DNA of 64,000 nt from Aphrophora alni (Eukaryota; Arthropoda; Insecta; Hemiptera; Aphrophoridae), in assembly GCA_963513935.1 (NCBI GenBank), contig OY740772.1, positions 10,496,607-10,560,606 on the forward strand. Direction: 5' to 3'. Position 1 is the first letter of the stretch. Each line of letters opens with the position of its first letter. The notes beneath the pieces were generated by a model. That model made no database searches, was not told where the DNA came from, and saw nothing but the letters and a program-made list of their open reading frames with translations. The translations under genes were made by a program, and so were the position numbers. Of this stretch, positions 27,601 to 39,180 are shown in pieces.

Positions 27601-30387
27601 TTGGGTACTTGGTTGGCGTATATTTGGACCTACTAATTAATTTTTAATTTTCTATCTTCTTCTCCTTTTATAACCGATCAGCTCTTATGCCTATTATTCA
27701 TATAAACATGTGTACTTGTCAAAATAAAATAAATTGAATTTTATATCGTGAATTTTAATAAATTTTACTCAAGCTTCACCAAGTCCCAAGGAAAACATAT
27801 ACAAAAAATATCTATAGTGCTGGTGTAAATTACTTAACTTTTCATCAATTTTTTGTAAAGATTAGTAATCCAAACCACAGTGGCAAAATACAAGTAAAAA
27901 ACTACTGTAAAAAAAAATTAAATAAATAAACCTTATCAGCTCCTTTAAAAATGTTCAATATTTTAATTACCATGTATGCCTGATAATTTCTTTGTTTCTG
28001 ACATGAGGAAAGCAAGTGCCTATGAGCAAAGAGAGTTCATCAAGATAATTAGGATTGCAGAAGTATATTGGTGTGTAAAATACTAATTAGATTGTGTATT
28101 AAATATGATCAGTAGTTTTTGAGTGAGAAAGTTTGTGCACCACTAGAATGCTTTGTTAACTCTTTGCTGTCTATCATTGCTTTGCTAACTTTTTGCTGTC
28201 CATCATTGCTTTGCTTTCTAGATAGCCATCTCCTGCATGAATACCTTTGCTTTCTGCCTCGAAATGAAATTTCATTTACAATATTATTCTGCTTTTTATG
28301 GAAGGACACTCGAGCACAACCCCATCTGACTCTCTGTAAGTATTAATCCAAAAGATTTTTTTTTTTTTTACATAATACATTTTATTTGGTTTTCCTTTTT
28401 TGAATTTAGTCTTTTATATTATTTAAAAAATATATATTAATTTTTTATGTAAATCGTACAATTAATATTGTAAAACGGGAGAAAACTAAACTAAACTAAA
28501 AAAAAAAAAAAAAAAAAAAAAAAATCAATAATCACATATTAGGCTTAGAAAAACCTCAAATGTTGGACTTACTTAAAATATCATGTTTTATAAAGTACAT
28601 AAATGACAACTGTTGATATTATTACATGTCTGTCAGCAATCAAAATCATTTTATTAGCTAATTGCTTAACTTTAGATTAGCTGAAGTATATTGAACATCC
28701 TTTTCATCAGATCTGGCGACTCCTTATTAAAAAAAACGTTAGTCGTGTGAAATTTCCATGATTTTGTTAAAAACTAATAACAGAGGTGTTTATGTAATTA
28801 GGCAGACCGATTACGTTAGTTAATTTTTCCATGTACCTCAAAGGCGAAAAGCCTTTCGGTCATTACAGCCTTATAAAAAAATAAGAAAAAATTACCATAT
28901 AAAGAGTTCTAGCCCTTGAATACTCTAATATCATCAAGGTCAGAAGACAACAAGATTTGGTCAAGAGCGACCTGATAGGAAATATTAAAGAGATGGGCCT
29001 AAACCAAAGACTACATGACAAAATTTGCAGATCCAGGTAGCGCCCTCAGGATTGGCACTCCCAAACTCAATATAATGAGCCTCTCGGGTCAAAAGAACCA
29101 TGGACGGGGAATCAATAAGATATTTTCCCTCATTTTTTAATAGCAATCCCGACTTTATGATAAAATTGTAACAAAATAATATGAAATAACAAATATTTAA
29201 CCGATTGGGCTTTGGTGATAGGAGGCAGGTCATGTAGAAACCACATTGGCTTACATGTCTTTGGTACTATATACACCTGTACACGGTAAACATTGATGGG
29301 TTTATCGTTTTGCCCCCTCTATATATTTATGTGAGCAATGTTTAGGCTGATAGGGACTGTTATTATAAACCAGGAGACATGGTTGGACTCCTGGCAATTC
29401 TTAATGAAGTACAGTAACTGAAGGTGAACAAAATTGTAGCGAACGTAATGAGCAATACAATTAAATTCAATCACTCTTTGAAGTTCATAGCTAGAGGATT
29501 GTCCTCAGCAATGACCTTCAAAGAGTGATCAATGTATGGTGTAAGAGTGGGTCCAAGTCTGTGAAAAAGATATCGATTGTCTATGGCTCTTGTCTCTTCC
29601 TCATCAATATTCCAAGTCAAGGACAGCTATAGACCTCTGTCTCAGAGATATACTGAACAGAGGTTTCAGATTCACTCTAGTCCATATTCTCTCAAATATC
29701 CACTCATTCACCTTTGAATCCAGGATAGTGTGAGACTGCTTTAATGTGGTGAATCATATGGCTAGGAGGAGCAATGTCACCCTAAAATGTGTGGATTTTA
29801 AACGGGCATAGATGGGAAGGAAGTTGCTGAATGCTTCGCTAAAACTAGTGCTCAAAAAGACTTCCATTGTATTGAACCTTTCTGTGTAAGAGCCAAGGAC
29901 CATCTAAGGAATATGGTTGAAGCCGGACAGAGAGATGTTGATCCCTCCATTGAAATGTTCTAAAGTAATTGATTTTTGAAGAAGGAGTTATCGAAACTTC
30001 AATAGAATGAGCTAAAGTGGTATAACCATACTGGATCTCCTCACTTTCTGTAAATAGTTTTGCTTATTTTCAGATCTAAAGTATTCTTAAACGATTTTTG
30101 AAGTACGAAGTAAACGCCACTTTGTTTAGAGTTACATAACCTTGTTTTATATTAAAAATTGGTGTTTTCTGTGGATTTAACTTTAGTTAACTTACTTTAA
30201 CTGTAACGACAATATTATTTAAAAAATAATGACTCATAGACCACTTAATTGTTTGTCATTTTAATTTTAAGAACAGTTTTTATAATGAGTTTTACTTTGC
30301 AGGGGGTGGATCGTCGGACGCCTCCTCGTGGTCACCCTGGGTAACGCTAAAGTCCGGCACAACTGTTCTATGACATATTACAAGAAG
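21637..30387 (+). CDS. Tentative multi-exon gene for a small membrane protein (5' part only)
   Basis: Four candidate exons fit in phase: 21637-21649 (ATG; M-S-Q-L plus one base), 24815-24875, 27091-27162 and 30303-30387. Donors are strong (GTGAGT, GTAAGA, GTAAGT, GTAAGG) and acceptors follow pyrimidine-rich tracts. In each of the last two exons only one frame is open, and it is the frame the previous phase demands. The joined reading gives an acidic start (SRESDDDG), a short NPGARCPKGL segment, a hydrophobic stretch (LTHLLIVYIM then GWIVGRLLVV) and TLGNAKVRHNCSMTYYKK. The last exon is distinctly GC-richer than its surroundings. I do not recognise the family, and exons after 30387 (phase 0) were not found. 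The first two exons are the weakest: a longer second exon starting at 24762 would carry an in-frame TAA. Confidence 0.35.
23312..23395 (+). repeat. R4 short repeat, copy 1
   Basis: Shares CCCTAATCCTCTGCGC, TGTGTGAGTGAAGCG and CATTCCCAGTTTGATG with 33570-33660 and 45474-45562. Each copy is about 90 bp, all in the same orientation. Confidence 0.55.
23587..24410 (-). pseudogene. Mariner-type transposase, decayed
   Basis: On the minus strand the C-terminal 66 codons (23587-23787) are open and read LSPDPDLSPNHLFIHLKK and later YYEDEIRWLL, then LVEANGD. This matches the mariner/SETMAR-type YSPDLAPSDYHLFxxLK, FYxxGIxxLxxRYxKC and IxxxGDY tail. Farther upstream EDETWISYINVES (near 24090-24130) matches the mariner DETW catalytic block. 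An H.NRLFKVS-like helix region near 24300-24370 and a T-V-C-K-M-S linker lie before it. Several stops and frameshifts separate these pieces, so the element is dead. No clean inverted termini were found. Confidence 0.65.
25337..26145. mobile_element. Inverted-repeat element, probable Penelope-like remnant
   Basis: Arms at about 25337-25410 and 26050-26145 are inverted copies: TATCAAACACTAAGGGGA at the left, and its complement with a matching C-rich/G-rich run and TAGGCCTACAGCGACA at the right. A 65-bp direct repeat follows: CAAGGAATGAAACTA and CTGATGATGGGA...TCCC...AAACGCGTAATGG at 25619-25685, and again at 26178-26244. The CTGATGA-stem-GAAAC pattern resembles hammerhead-like motifs of Penelope-like elements. 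No RT coding sequence was seen between the arms. Confidence 0.4.
26250..26475 (+). repeat. R3 repeat, solo rearranged copy
   Basis: Contains GAGAAGTGGTCGTAGAGT, then GATAGTACCTTCATTTCCGAG, CTACGACCCATAAAG and GCACTTTTCTAG. These also form the arms of the foldback element at 38.9-42.3 kb. Here the inner part of the arm is missing. Confidence 0.55.
28497..28524. repeat. Poly(A) tract
   Basis: About 27 consecutive A. It may be the tail of a retroposed sequence, but nothing recognisable precedes it. Confidence 0.7.
28843..29090 (+). repeat. R1 dispersed repeat, copy 6
   Basis: Near full-length sense copy: CTTTCGGTCATTACAGCC, TAGCCCTTGAATACTCTAAT, GAGCGACCTGATAGGAAAT and a tail with AATGAGCCTCTCGGGT. 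Confidence 0.7.
29340..29940 (+). pseudogene. LINE remnant: RNase H middle part
   Basis: A GC-richer island. From about 29792 it reads WILNGH, then after a 1-nt shift IDGKEVAECFAKTSAQKD and CIEPFCVRAKDHLRNM. This matches WxPGHxGIxGNExADxLAK followed by xEPF in LINE-encoded RNase H, including the conserved H and the A-x-x-x-A-K helix. The second catalytic Asp position is Glu and the frame is broken, so it is inactive. Nothing readable was found in 29340-29780. With 5.0 and 34.3 kb it suggests one LINE family seeded several times. Confidence 0.5.
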
Positions 30388-30736
30388 GTAAGGAGCTTAT
30401 AGTTAAGATACAAATAAATTAGTTTTAATATTTGATAGTTATAGATATTTTTGTAAACCAATTAGACATATATTTTAAACTTTTTTATCGGTAACAAGTA
30501 GTTTGGGTCATGTGGTCATATGTTATTATTCGGTATGATTAGGTGGAGTTAGATTTGAGAGATCAAGCAGAACAGTTAGGTTTGATCTCTACTGTATTTG
30601 TTGTTGATCTAATTGTTTAGAGAGGCAATTCTCTGTGATAAATAAAGTAGAGAGAAAATATTTTTTCCTACAGTTACCTGACAAAGCGGGTCTTCTTGCA
30701 CTGATTATAGTACGCAAAGTAGCTGATTCCTGCATT

Positions 30737-30795
30737 TACTTACTTTCCCGCACTCATTTCACTTTCCCGCACTCATTTTACTTTTCCGCACTCCA
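30737..30795. repeat. Three tandem 17-18 bp units
   Basis: ACTTTCCCGCACTCATTT occurs three times with small changes. The CGCACTC word also recurs in the foldback element at 31.2 kb, so the two may be related. Confidence 0.65.
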
Positions 30796-31224
30796 GAATT
30801 TCAACCAAACAACACAAAATAGTGTGCATGTATAAGGCACGTAATACGTTTCTCTTGAAAACAAGTTGGCAACACTACTAACTCGATCAGCTGTGTGACT
30901 AAATCGATCAAATGGTGCATTGTTGTCATTCAACGCTTTGGACTTATAACTTAACCTATATCCTGTTGTTGAGTATTTGATAGATAAGAGTGTTTGTTTA
31001 TAGGCCTAAGTAAAATGTTTGCAAATAATGAACATGAATGACATTCAGATTTTGATTCATTATGTTTGTATAAACATTCATTCAGATTTTTATTTGTTAC
31101 TTTGTGAAACAATTTCGTTTAAGTTTTGATTTGTTAATTTGTGGAAATGCATAATAAAAGTTCACCTTTATATACAATTACCTGTTATTTATATGGTTTA
31201 TAGTAACTGTAGGAAAAATATAAT

Positions 31225-31346
31225 GTGTTACACGGGCGCAAAGTGTCTTTGCTGCACTCGAGAAACTTTCCGCACTCGCCTGCGGCTCGTGCGTAAAGAT
31301 TTCTCTCAAGTGCAGCAAAGTGTCACTTTGCGCACTAGTTACACAA
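31225..31346. mobile_element. Foldback MITE of about 120 bp
   Basis: Left arm GTGTTACACGGGCGCAAAGTG then CTGCACTCGAGA. The right arm is the inverse: TCTCAAGTGCAGCAAAGTG then CACTTTGCGCACTAGTTACAC. The two arms make up nearly the whole element, leaving a small CGCCTGCGG loop. It is GC-rich against AT-rich flanks. The target duplication is not clear. Confidence 0.6.
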
Positions 31347-31399
31347 ATAACTATTTAAATATTCAGTTAAGCTTTACTAACGGCTACCATTACGTATGA

Positions 31400-33344
31400 T
31401 AATGTTTCCATCAATCTTTATACTGTGATGTTTAACCTTAGCGCTTGGTAGATTCCTTACGTTCGTGGAGTGATCTTATGAACTATTTTCTTCAAGAGTA
31501 TAGTGTAAAAACTTTCATGTAATATTTTAAAATATAATGTACAAAAAAGTACAAATTAAAAAAAAAGTATATATAAATACTCCATTGAATATTTTTCTGC
31601 TACTAGTTACAACCCTTCTCACCATGTGGTCATCACCATTGTAAAAATCAGTGGTGAGAGTCTATTTTAAACTGAAAAAGAGAGTGAACATTTGCCAATG
31701 TCTTAAAAAACACACTCGAAATTATCATAAAGGTCCTTCATAATGTTTTATTTTATTTTTTAATTCAGTGTTTTGCAATACTACATTGTTTACACTGTCA
31801 AAAGCTAGATCAGAACCGACAAATTTCGCATACACAGATTGGAACTATTGAGATTGTTTAGTTATAATTCTTAAATTATCAATTTGGTGACAGGATCTAC
31901 TAAGTCGAACGCCAGCCTGTTATCTTCTAATATTTTCATCGATATTCTTCTTCAATCTATTACTTGTGAGCGGGAGGGGCTCAATTTAAATACATTGTGT
32001 CCCAAAAAATTAAATTTAAACATTAATATTCTGTATTTTAGTTTTAATATTGTTTGTCATTTTCTTTTGGTATGTGAATAGTTTGTTTTGACTTACGTTC
32101 TTCAAGAGTAACGAGCATAGATGTTTAGTAACTGTAAACAACTAAAACAGAATCCAAAATTGACTCTACTTTTTGTTAATAAATTTAATTTGTTGATTTA
32201 CTTATTTATTGATTTTAGTCTTTCTTTCGATTTATTCTTCTTGACGACTGTTATATAGAAGTAAATTTACAGTTCTCTGCTACTCTTTCAATGGTGCTCT
32301 TAATAATTCATCTTTTTTTAATCACAGCTTTTTAATCTTCATAAGCTACTACACATTTGTTGAGTAATTGAGTAATATACAACACCTGAGTGGTAGATAT
32401 TTGTAGGTGTTTGACAATGTTAATTTTAAGTCAGCGTTCATTGTAAAATACAAAATTTCAATGAAAATTTTGAATCAACGTTTTTTGTGGAGGTGGGTCC
32501 AATTAGAGTTAAATTTAACAAAGTTGTAGCCAATTTAAAAAAAAAATGTTTATCGGTACAAATAATATAATATGTTTTGAAAGAAAATTTGAGGTGTTGT
32601 ACAACTAAAATCTTATCTCATATCAAATTTATTCACAATTGATCTGAGCACTGCAGGATGACAGTCAGATATCTCTCATATCAACTGTAACCTCAATGAG
32701 AATATTTTTATATATTCTCTGAAACTGAAATGGATTTTTTTATTAGTTACAATACTGTCTCTTTAGTATGTACATGTAAGAAACTAAAAATAAATTTATC
32801 AATCAATAAATTTTAAAATTAAATCGTTATGGGAAATCTATAATCTCTTGTTATTGTAAAATTCACTTATAAAGATTGAAATTACGTAAGTGGGTTGCAT
32901 GTCTGGGAGTAGTTAAGTTGGTTTGTTCCTTCCACTTAGTGATTACTGACACAATAATTACAGATCCAATTACCGATATCTTAACTGCACGAAATACCTT
33001 GAACTATAACAACCTTGGGATTTATATGGAAATTTAACTTTGTTGGTTGAAATTTGGCAGTTTTCTCACATTTCAAATAAACGTTTTTATTCATGTTAAA
33101 CAACATCTAAAAGTCTTGGAGCCGTTGTTAATTATGTGACAATGTCTCATTACGAGACATTTGAACAGCTATTTCTAAAACTGACAGAAATAAATTGAAC
33201 TAAATTAATTTAAAAATTACACTATTTGGAAGCTCAAAGCTTAGATTATATGTTTTGTGGTGAATTTTTATTGAAATGTAGATCTTATTTACCCAATATA
33301 TAAAATATAGGCTTACGTTCTTTAACTGATTTTTACGTTAAAAG
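31400..33344. other. No gene found
   Basis: Low-complexity AT-rich DNA. I saw no exon continuing the tentative gene that ends at 30387, and no repeat family seen elsewhere in the window. Confidence 0.4.
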
Positions 33345-33435
33345 CATCAGGAAACAGAAAAAGTGATTTCAACATGCTGACCATCATTGTTCTCATCTGT
33401 ACGTAAGGGTAATCAAGATAGAAACATGAACTTTG
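33345..33435 (+). repeat. R6 low-copy repeat, copy 1
   Basis: CAGGAAACAGAAAAAGTGATTT, ATTGTTCTCATCTGTACGTAAG and ATGAACTTTGG match 51095-51185. Weaker matches are at 52900, 53465 and 56110. Confidence 0.4.
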
Positions 33436-33569
33436 GTGAAGGATAATGTTCTTGTTAAAAACTTTATCGAAATTTAGACAAATCTAATTAAAATTGTGGC
33501 CCAGAAAATCTTAATAAAACGAAGCCCAGAAGATGACTCATACGTGTGACTTGTAGGGGTAGGTCACAG

Positions 33570-33660
33570 GACACCCTAATCCTCTGCGCTCGTGTGAATG
33601 TAGCGACCTTTCGTTTATCCGCATTCCCAGTTTGATGCTACTATAATGTATGCAGTAATA
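33570..33660 (+). repeat. R4 short repeat, copy 2
   Basis: ACCCTAATCCTCTGCGCTCG and GCATTCCCAGTTTGATGC match copy 1. It is preceded by GGTAGGTCAC, also present before copy 3. Confidence 0.6.
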
Positions 33661-34309
33661 TTTTCTTTGCAATGTAATTGGAAAGTGAAAGCGATTAGTA
33701 GAAAGTGAAATACACGTTGAACAATCTAATAATGTTATCCCTATGGTGATTTGAAGCAATTAGTAATTGTAACATAGAAGGAGGTTCCACCCTTGTATTT
33801 ATATAACAGCTTTGTTATACTGGACCTTGTGGGAGGGGGTTGTATTTGCTGCAGAACAAACAAAAGTGTTCTGTAAAGTCTGGAGGATTTGAAAGTTAAT
33901 TCCAGTTCTGTTATTTGTTTTGAGTTATGATTTTAGTAAATGTAATATGGGAGTGGGAGTTTTGGATAGTTTATAGCCCAAATATAGAGTGAGTTGCCTA
34001 AAGTGATATAATAACTGTGGTAGATACAATATACTTCAAATGATGAAAAGCTCTTACTTTTTTTTGGTTAGAAATAAAATAAACGGCTGAAAAACATTGC
34101 TCAAACATCCTCACTTACTCATCCTCAAAACGACATAAAAATTAACTAATACCATTCATCATCAAGAGTTTTTGTTAGTTAAAAAGTGAAAATAAAACAC
34201 GGGAGCTGTTTAAAAACCAACAAAAAAATTATAGTGTTGTTGCAAACTTGTGAACTTGCAGCGGCTAGGATGAATGTTAGTCACAGGTGCAACACCAAGG
34301 GTTGCTCTA

Positions 34310-34720
34310 GAGGTGATTTTAAGCCTGGTAGCCTGCCACCTCTATATAATTTCATAATGTCGGAGGCGAGAATGGTGGCCTATAGGCTACACAATCATGG
34401 CGAATGGAGGAGCTCCAGTGAGGTGGTGCACTCAGAAATCGCCAATAAGTTATTAAAGAACTCGGTGTAGGAAATACCAACTGATGGTATACAAACGGAG
34501 TTCGTCTTCACTCAACCTTTCAACATTCTCTCAAACACAAGAGAGGACTGGAAGTATGACAAGCTACCGAGATATCCAGGAGAGCTTGTTTGATATACTG
34601 ACGGATCATTGTCGGGTCACATTTTTACATGGTCACATGGATTTATCACATTTTAAGTTTCCTGAGGTTATGAAACGTCAGGACCAGTCGAAAAATGGAG
34701 GTTGAAATTGCGATTACCAA
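34310..34720 (+). pseudogene. LINE remnant: RT/RNase H junction
   Basis: One frame, crossed by a TAG (34468-34470) and a TGA (near 34591), reads SLPPLYNFIMSEARMVAYRL, HNHGEWRSSSEVVHSEI, then TREDWKYDKLPRYPG and YTDGS. This is the usual order in I/Jockey-like LINEs with RNase H: LPPLxxxIxxEAxxxAYRL, GEW..., GHSxI, then the R-E-D-W linker and the RNase H start TDGS, whose Asp is catalytic. The DNA after YTDGS degenerates quickly. Stops make it a dead copy. Confidence 0.65.
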
Positions 34721-35566
34721 TGGATCTCTAGATTTTATATAGACTTAGGTGTCGTCTATTTGTAATTAAATGGATAATTCATAGTCTGGAGATTGAATTA
34801 CAGCTAGAGTTGCTAAATTAGATAAAACACGATTGTTTTTGTTCCGCATATATTTGATTTGTTTTTGTAAAACGCCGTAACTTATTAGACAAAATTCTTA
34901 TCAAAAGAACCAAACTTCGGAGACAAATTTTGAATCACCTAGTATAGATAACAAGAGTTGGATGTCACAATGTCAGCAAAATAAAGTTGAGCGAAGCAAA
35001 CAAGTGGGAAACTTACTTAAATTATTTCTATCCTTACACCATTGGGGAATTATTTTACCAACTTTAGGGAGTGACAGCACCTGTCACTGAGTCTCTTTGG
35101 AGATGAGTTGTCTAACCAACTAAAGAGAATATTTTGAGTGGATATTTCCTATTGTGTAAATATAAACAACATTTGATATAAGTATATTTAACAATTTTAG
35201 ATACATTTACCAATTTAACAAAAAATTTAATATGAGAGTAAATTTTCAACAAAAATATCTCAAATTGGAAAATATATAAAAGGGTTTTGTATACATTTTA
35301 GTTCTCTTAGGTATTTTTGACAGCCATCTTGGTTTGGGAACTTGGATTGATGATGTTTGCTTTTAATAGACCGTTAAAATGAATTTATAACACTATTTAC
35401 CAATGTTTTACTCCATCAGTTAGCTCCCACACGACTCCAAAGGAGTACTAGTCCAGAATTATTCCACTTGTAGCCTTTTATAAAAAATATAGAATGTGTA
35501 TGCAAGATTGTGTTATCTCCAGCAGAAATTTTCCTTTTTCACTTGTTGTTTAAGAACGAAACATTT

Positions 35567-35757
35567 ATTGGTGATCATCGTCTTTAAACAATGGAAGAGA
35601 AGAACTTAATAATATAGTGTCAGGGTCAAAAGGGAACAAGAGATGGTTAAGAGAGATCTAGTAGGAAAGATGAAGGAGAAAGATCTAACTTAAGATTATG
35701 TGAAAAAGGTGTATTAACAGCTTAGAGTTGCCCCGCCCGTTAGTAAGCCCCTGAGGG
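35567..35757 (+). repeat. R1 dispersed repeat, copy 7
   Basis: Sense copy with GTGATCATCGTCTTTA, AACAAGAGATGGTTAAGAG, GATCTAACTTAAGATTATG and the tail TAAGCCCCTGAGGGT. Confidence 0.65.
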
Positions 35758-37174
35758 TAGAAAAGGTTTACTCTCTATACATAAATGTATTTAATATATA
35801 AAACTCAAATATTATACATTTAATTTAAATAAAAATATTGAGGATTTTTTGTGTATTTTGGACCGTAGAGAAAATTGTTTTGAACTTAAAGGATTGTGTG
35901 ACATTCATGATGACATGTCTACCAGTGGTTGATGAATGGTATTTTTTATTGCCATTGTTTTTCACCCATAAAACATGAGCCTTTTCTTATTAAAATCTTT
36001 TAGTTCAATCTTAGATCTTGGATTTCCGGTGTTTCTTAAATGTTTTCAACACGAGAAACGATAGTTCTTTCAGGTGTCTAACAAACAGCTTGTAGGAAAA
36101 AAATCTGGGATAAACTAATAGAAATGTAGGCCAATAAAAAGCTGTTCTAGCACGTAGGTTACTATTTGTAAACTTTAAAACCCTAATCTTTGAGAGGATG
36201 AACCTTTTGAAATACGGTTTACGACATTGTGTTCTACTGACAAAGACCTTTAATTTGATGTACATATCGACATATGCTTTCATTTAAGATTTTCTTCTGA
36301 CTTCCTGTGGGGCCTTCCACCATTGGAGTTGGACAGTCAGCAAGGGCATCAAAAGGTCCAAAATCGATATGCGGAATTTCAATTTTCTTACTTAAACCAT
36401 ATACAAATATATAGGGGGAAGAGACTTAAAACTCACCCTGTACGTGTACAGTTTATGAAAATATTTAAAGTGAAGACTAATTAATTAAACCATTTATTTA
36501 GCATAATTTCATTATGAAATGTACAGATATAGGCTGTGGGTTTCCGAGCTATTTATTTCCGATATTACCTAGCAATCAGTGAAAACCCAATCATTATAAA
36601 TTTCCACGCTTCTGATTTTAATTTCATCCAATCGGGTTTAATTTGTCATAATTTTATTTTGCTAATCTCATTACGCCGCAGCCTATTGTAATTTATTTAC
36701 ATTTTAAACCATATTTCCCGTAACTTTAAGTAATTGGATATGTGATAGTATGCCGTTTAAAATGGTGAAATTGGGTGGATTTATATTTGTAATAAACATT
36801 TCAATAAATTAACAAATTTGATCTTTTTTTGTCATAAATATTTATTATTATTTTCCAACGAAACATGTTTGTTATCATCAGATTTTCAGTTATTTGATAG
36901 CGGGAACGACGTAGTGCAGTTGGTTTAGGATTGCATTTATAAGTGGCTGAAGTTTGGACTAGTGAACTGTTAAAAATTAAACAGGTTTTAGTCTAGGTTG
37001 TGTTTAATGGACAAAAGGAAATTATGAGATACGAAATTAAGTAACACACAATATAAAGCTTGATTAGTTTAAAAGACGTTTCAGTGGGATGTACGTTTCA
37101 TTGATATGACACTTTAGTCATCATCTTTACATGTACACAGACCTTCTTGATACTATGGGGATCACTTTAGAGAG

Positions 37175-37390
37175 TACATCTGAATCGATCTACACCTGAA
37201 TCGATTATTTCATATAGTTTTGTGTTAGGCGCCTAACTTTCATCTTCCCTATCAGATCTTTCATAACCAACTCTTGTTCTTTTCCAACCCTGACGTTATT
37301 AGAGTATTCAAGGGCTTGGGGAAATTATTTTATAATATTTACCTTTTTTTTAATAAGGCTTAAGAAGATCGCGAGGTTTTTCTTTGAACC
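37175..37390 (-). repeat. R1 dispersed repeat, copy 8
   Basis: Inverted copy: GATCTACACCTGAATCG, ACCAACTCTTGTTCTTTTCC, TTAGAGTATTCAAGGGCT and GATCGCGAGGTTTTT. Confidence 0.65.
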
Positions 37391-37479
37391 ATAAAGGAAA
37401 AAATAACCTTCGTAGCACTGAATTACAACTGATAAGACCATTGTTTCACACAGATAACAGCAAGGAGGTGATATGGCCG

Positions 37480-38090
37480 CACCTCCAAATCAATGTTATT
37501 TCAAATTTAATTTGGTTGTCATAATAATTTTTGTATAAAGAAAATAGAAAAGTTTCGTGAATATAAATCAACTGTCATCATCAAGTGATAAACTTAGAAC
37601 TTTAAAAAATATATATATATATATGAAAAACACCAACTTAGCATAGTATTATTTGATTGTGACGGATGGTTCATGTTATTAATATGGTTGTCATGAATAA
37701 AGAAAAAACAAAAGTTTCGTGAATATAAATCAACTGTCATCATCAAGTGATAAACTTAGAATTTTAAAAAAATATATGAAAAACACCAACTTAGCATAGT
37801 ATTATTTGATGGTGAGAGATGGTTCATGTTATTAATATGGTTGCCATAAGTATTGTATAAAGAAAATACACAACGTTTCGTGAGTATAAATCAACTGGCA
37901 TCATCAAGAGATAAATCTAGAACATAAAACATAAAACAAAAAATGAAAAATACCAACTTAGTCTAGTATTATTTGATACTCACTTTAATAATATAGAAAA
38001 AAATAACACCTAATAATAAAAAAAATTAACACCAACTTAACTTAGGCCTAGTATTATTTGATGATGACGGATAATTCAATTCATTTAATG
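37480..38090. repeat. Tandem array, ~160-bp unit, about 3.5 copies
   Basis: GTTTCGTGAATATAAATC starts at 37552, 37714 and 37874, so the period is 162 and 160 bp. Each unit carries AACTGTCATCATCAAG, GAAAAACACCAACTTAGCAT and AGTATTATTTGAT. A fourth partial unit ends near 38090. On the minus strand each unit shows TTGATGATGACAG followed by CACGAAAC, a loose hammerhead-like arrangement. An (AT)n run (37609-37625) lies in unit 1. Confidence 0.75.
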
Positions 38091-39180
38091 AAAAACGTAG
38101 AGCTTATATATATAAAGAAATTTATTTTATCTTAGTAGGGATATTTGTAAATAAAGTAAATCGTATTAGGGTGTTATTTTATAGCCGTAACACGAAATTC
38201 AAGTGATTTCGGATATACGAAGTTCCCCCCCTTTTTTATCCCTAGAATAAATTCCTGAAGCATTGCCGCGAAATTCTGAAATACACTGTAAAATGATTTT
38301 AAATTATTATGTCTGCCTTTTTTTAAATTCAGAAGGAAGATAACGTTTAAAATGTGTGTTAAAGTTTAAAGGTTTATCTAGTTTTGTAGGTATAATATCC
38401 CTTTTATGAAGAGGATTTGAAAGTACAAACATATAGGCCTATTGTAAATAATTTTAAATGTATTCGATTTTACGACGATAGTAATTGTAACTTGTGGAAC
38501 GGAGATTTGTTGTAAGGTTTATGGTTAGTACTAGTTGTGGGAACTATTAATTAATTATGGCTACATACAAGTTAGCACTACTGTACCACAGAGATCAGAT
38601 TTAGGTCAACACAATCACACTTGTTTCCCCGTACCTCACCCGAGATAATACTCAAAATAGTCCCTTAATTTGAAAGAAAATTGTTTTGTTTTTTATTTAA
38701 AGTCTGCTTTGCTCTGCGCCTAAATCTAAGAAATTTTTAAATTTTGTTCATTCAAGAAAAGTTATCAAATGTGATTAATTTTATGTAGTTAGAGGGAAAT
38801 TAGTTCAAAAAGTTGATAAGAAAAATTAACTTTTTACTGGAAAGTTGATTTTTGTTTGTTGTTTGTACATGCAACTGAGTAGGAAACCGAAAAAAATTAG
38901 CAAAAACGGACTGGAACTTCGCTAGAAAAGTGCATTTTGAGTGCATCACTTCACTATTTTTTTTAAATATTTCCGGCTCTATGGGTCGTAGAATTTTTTT
39001 TTTTAATGCTTGGAAATAAAGAGACTATCGAAGTGGTAGGGTATAGTAACATTAAGAGTAGGGTAATTCCTAACCTCAAGGAATTCCAATTTCTAGATTT
39101 AAAATTTTGTCAGTAATAATGTCAAATGGGGTAAGAATCATCAGATCTTCTCAAAAATTGGACAAAATATGTACTGAAAA

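Noticed and set aside
36011..36283. 90-codon minus-strand open frame
   Set aside because: No recognisable motif and AT-rich composition like the surrounding DNA; likely chance.
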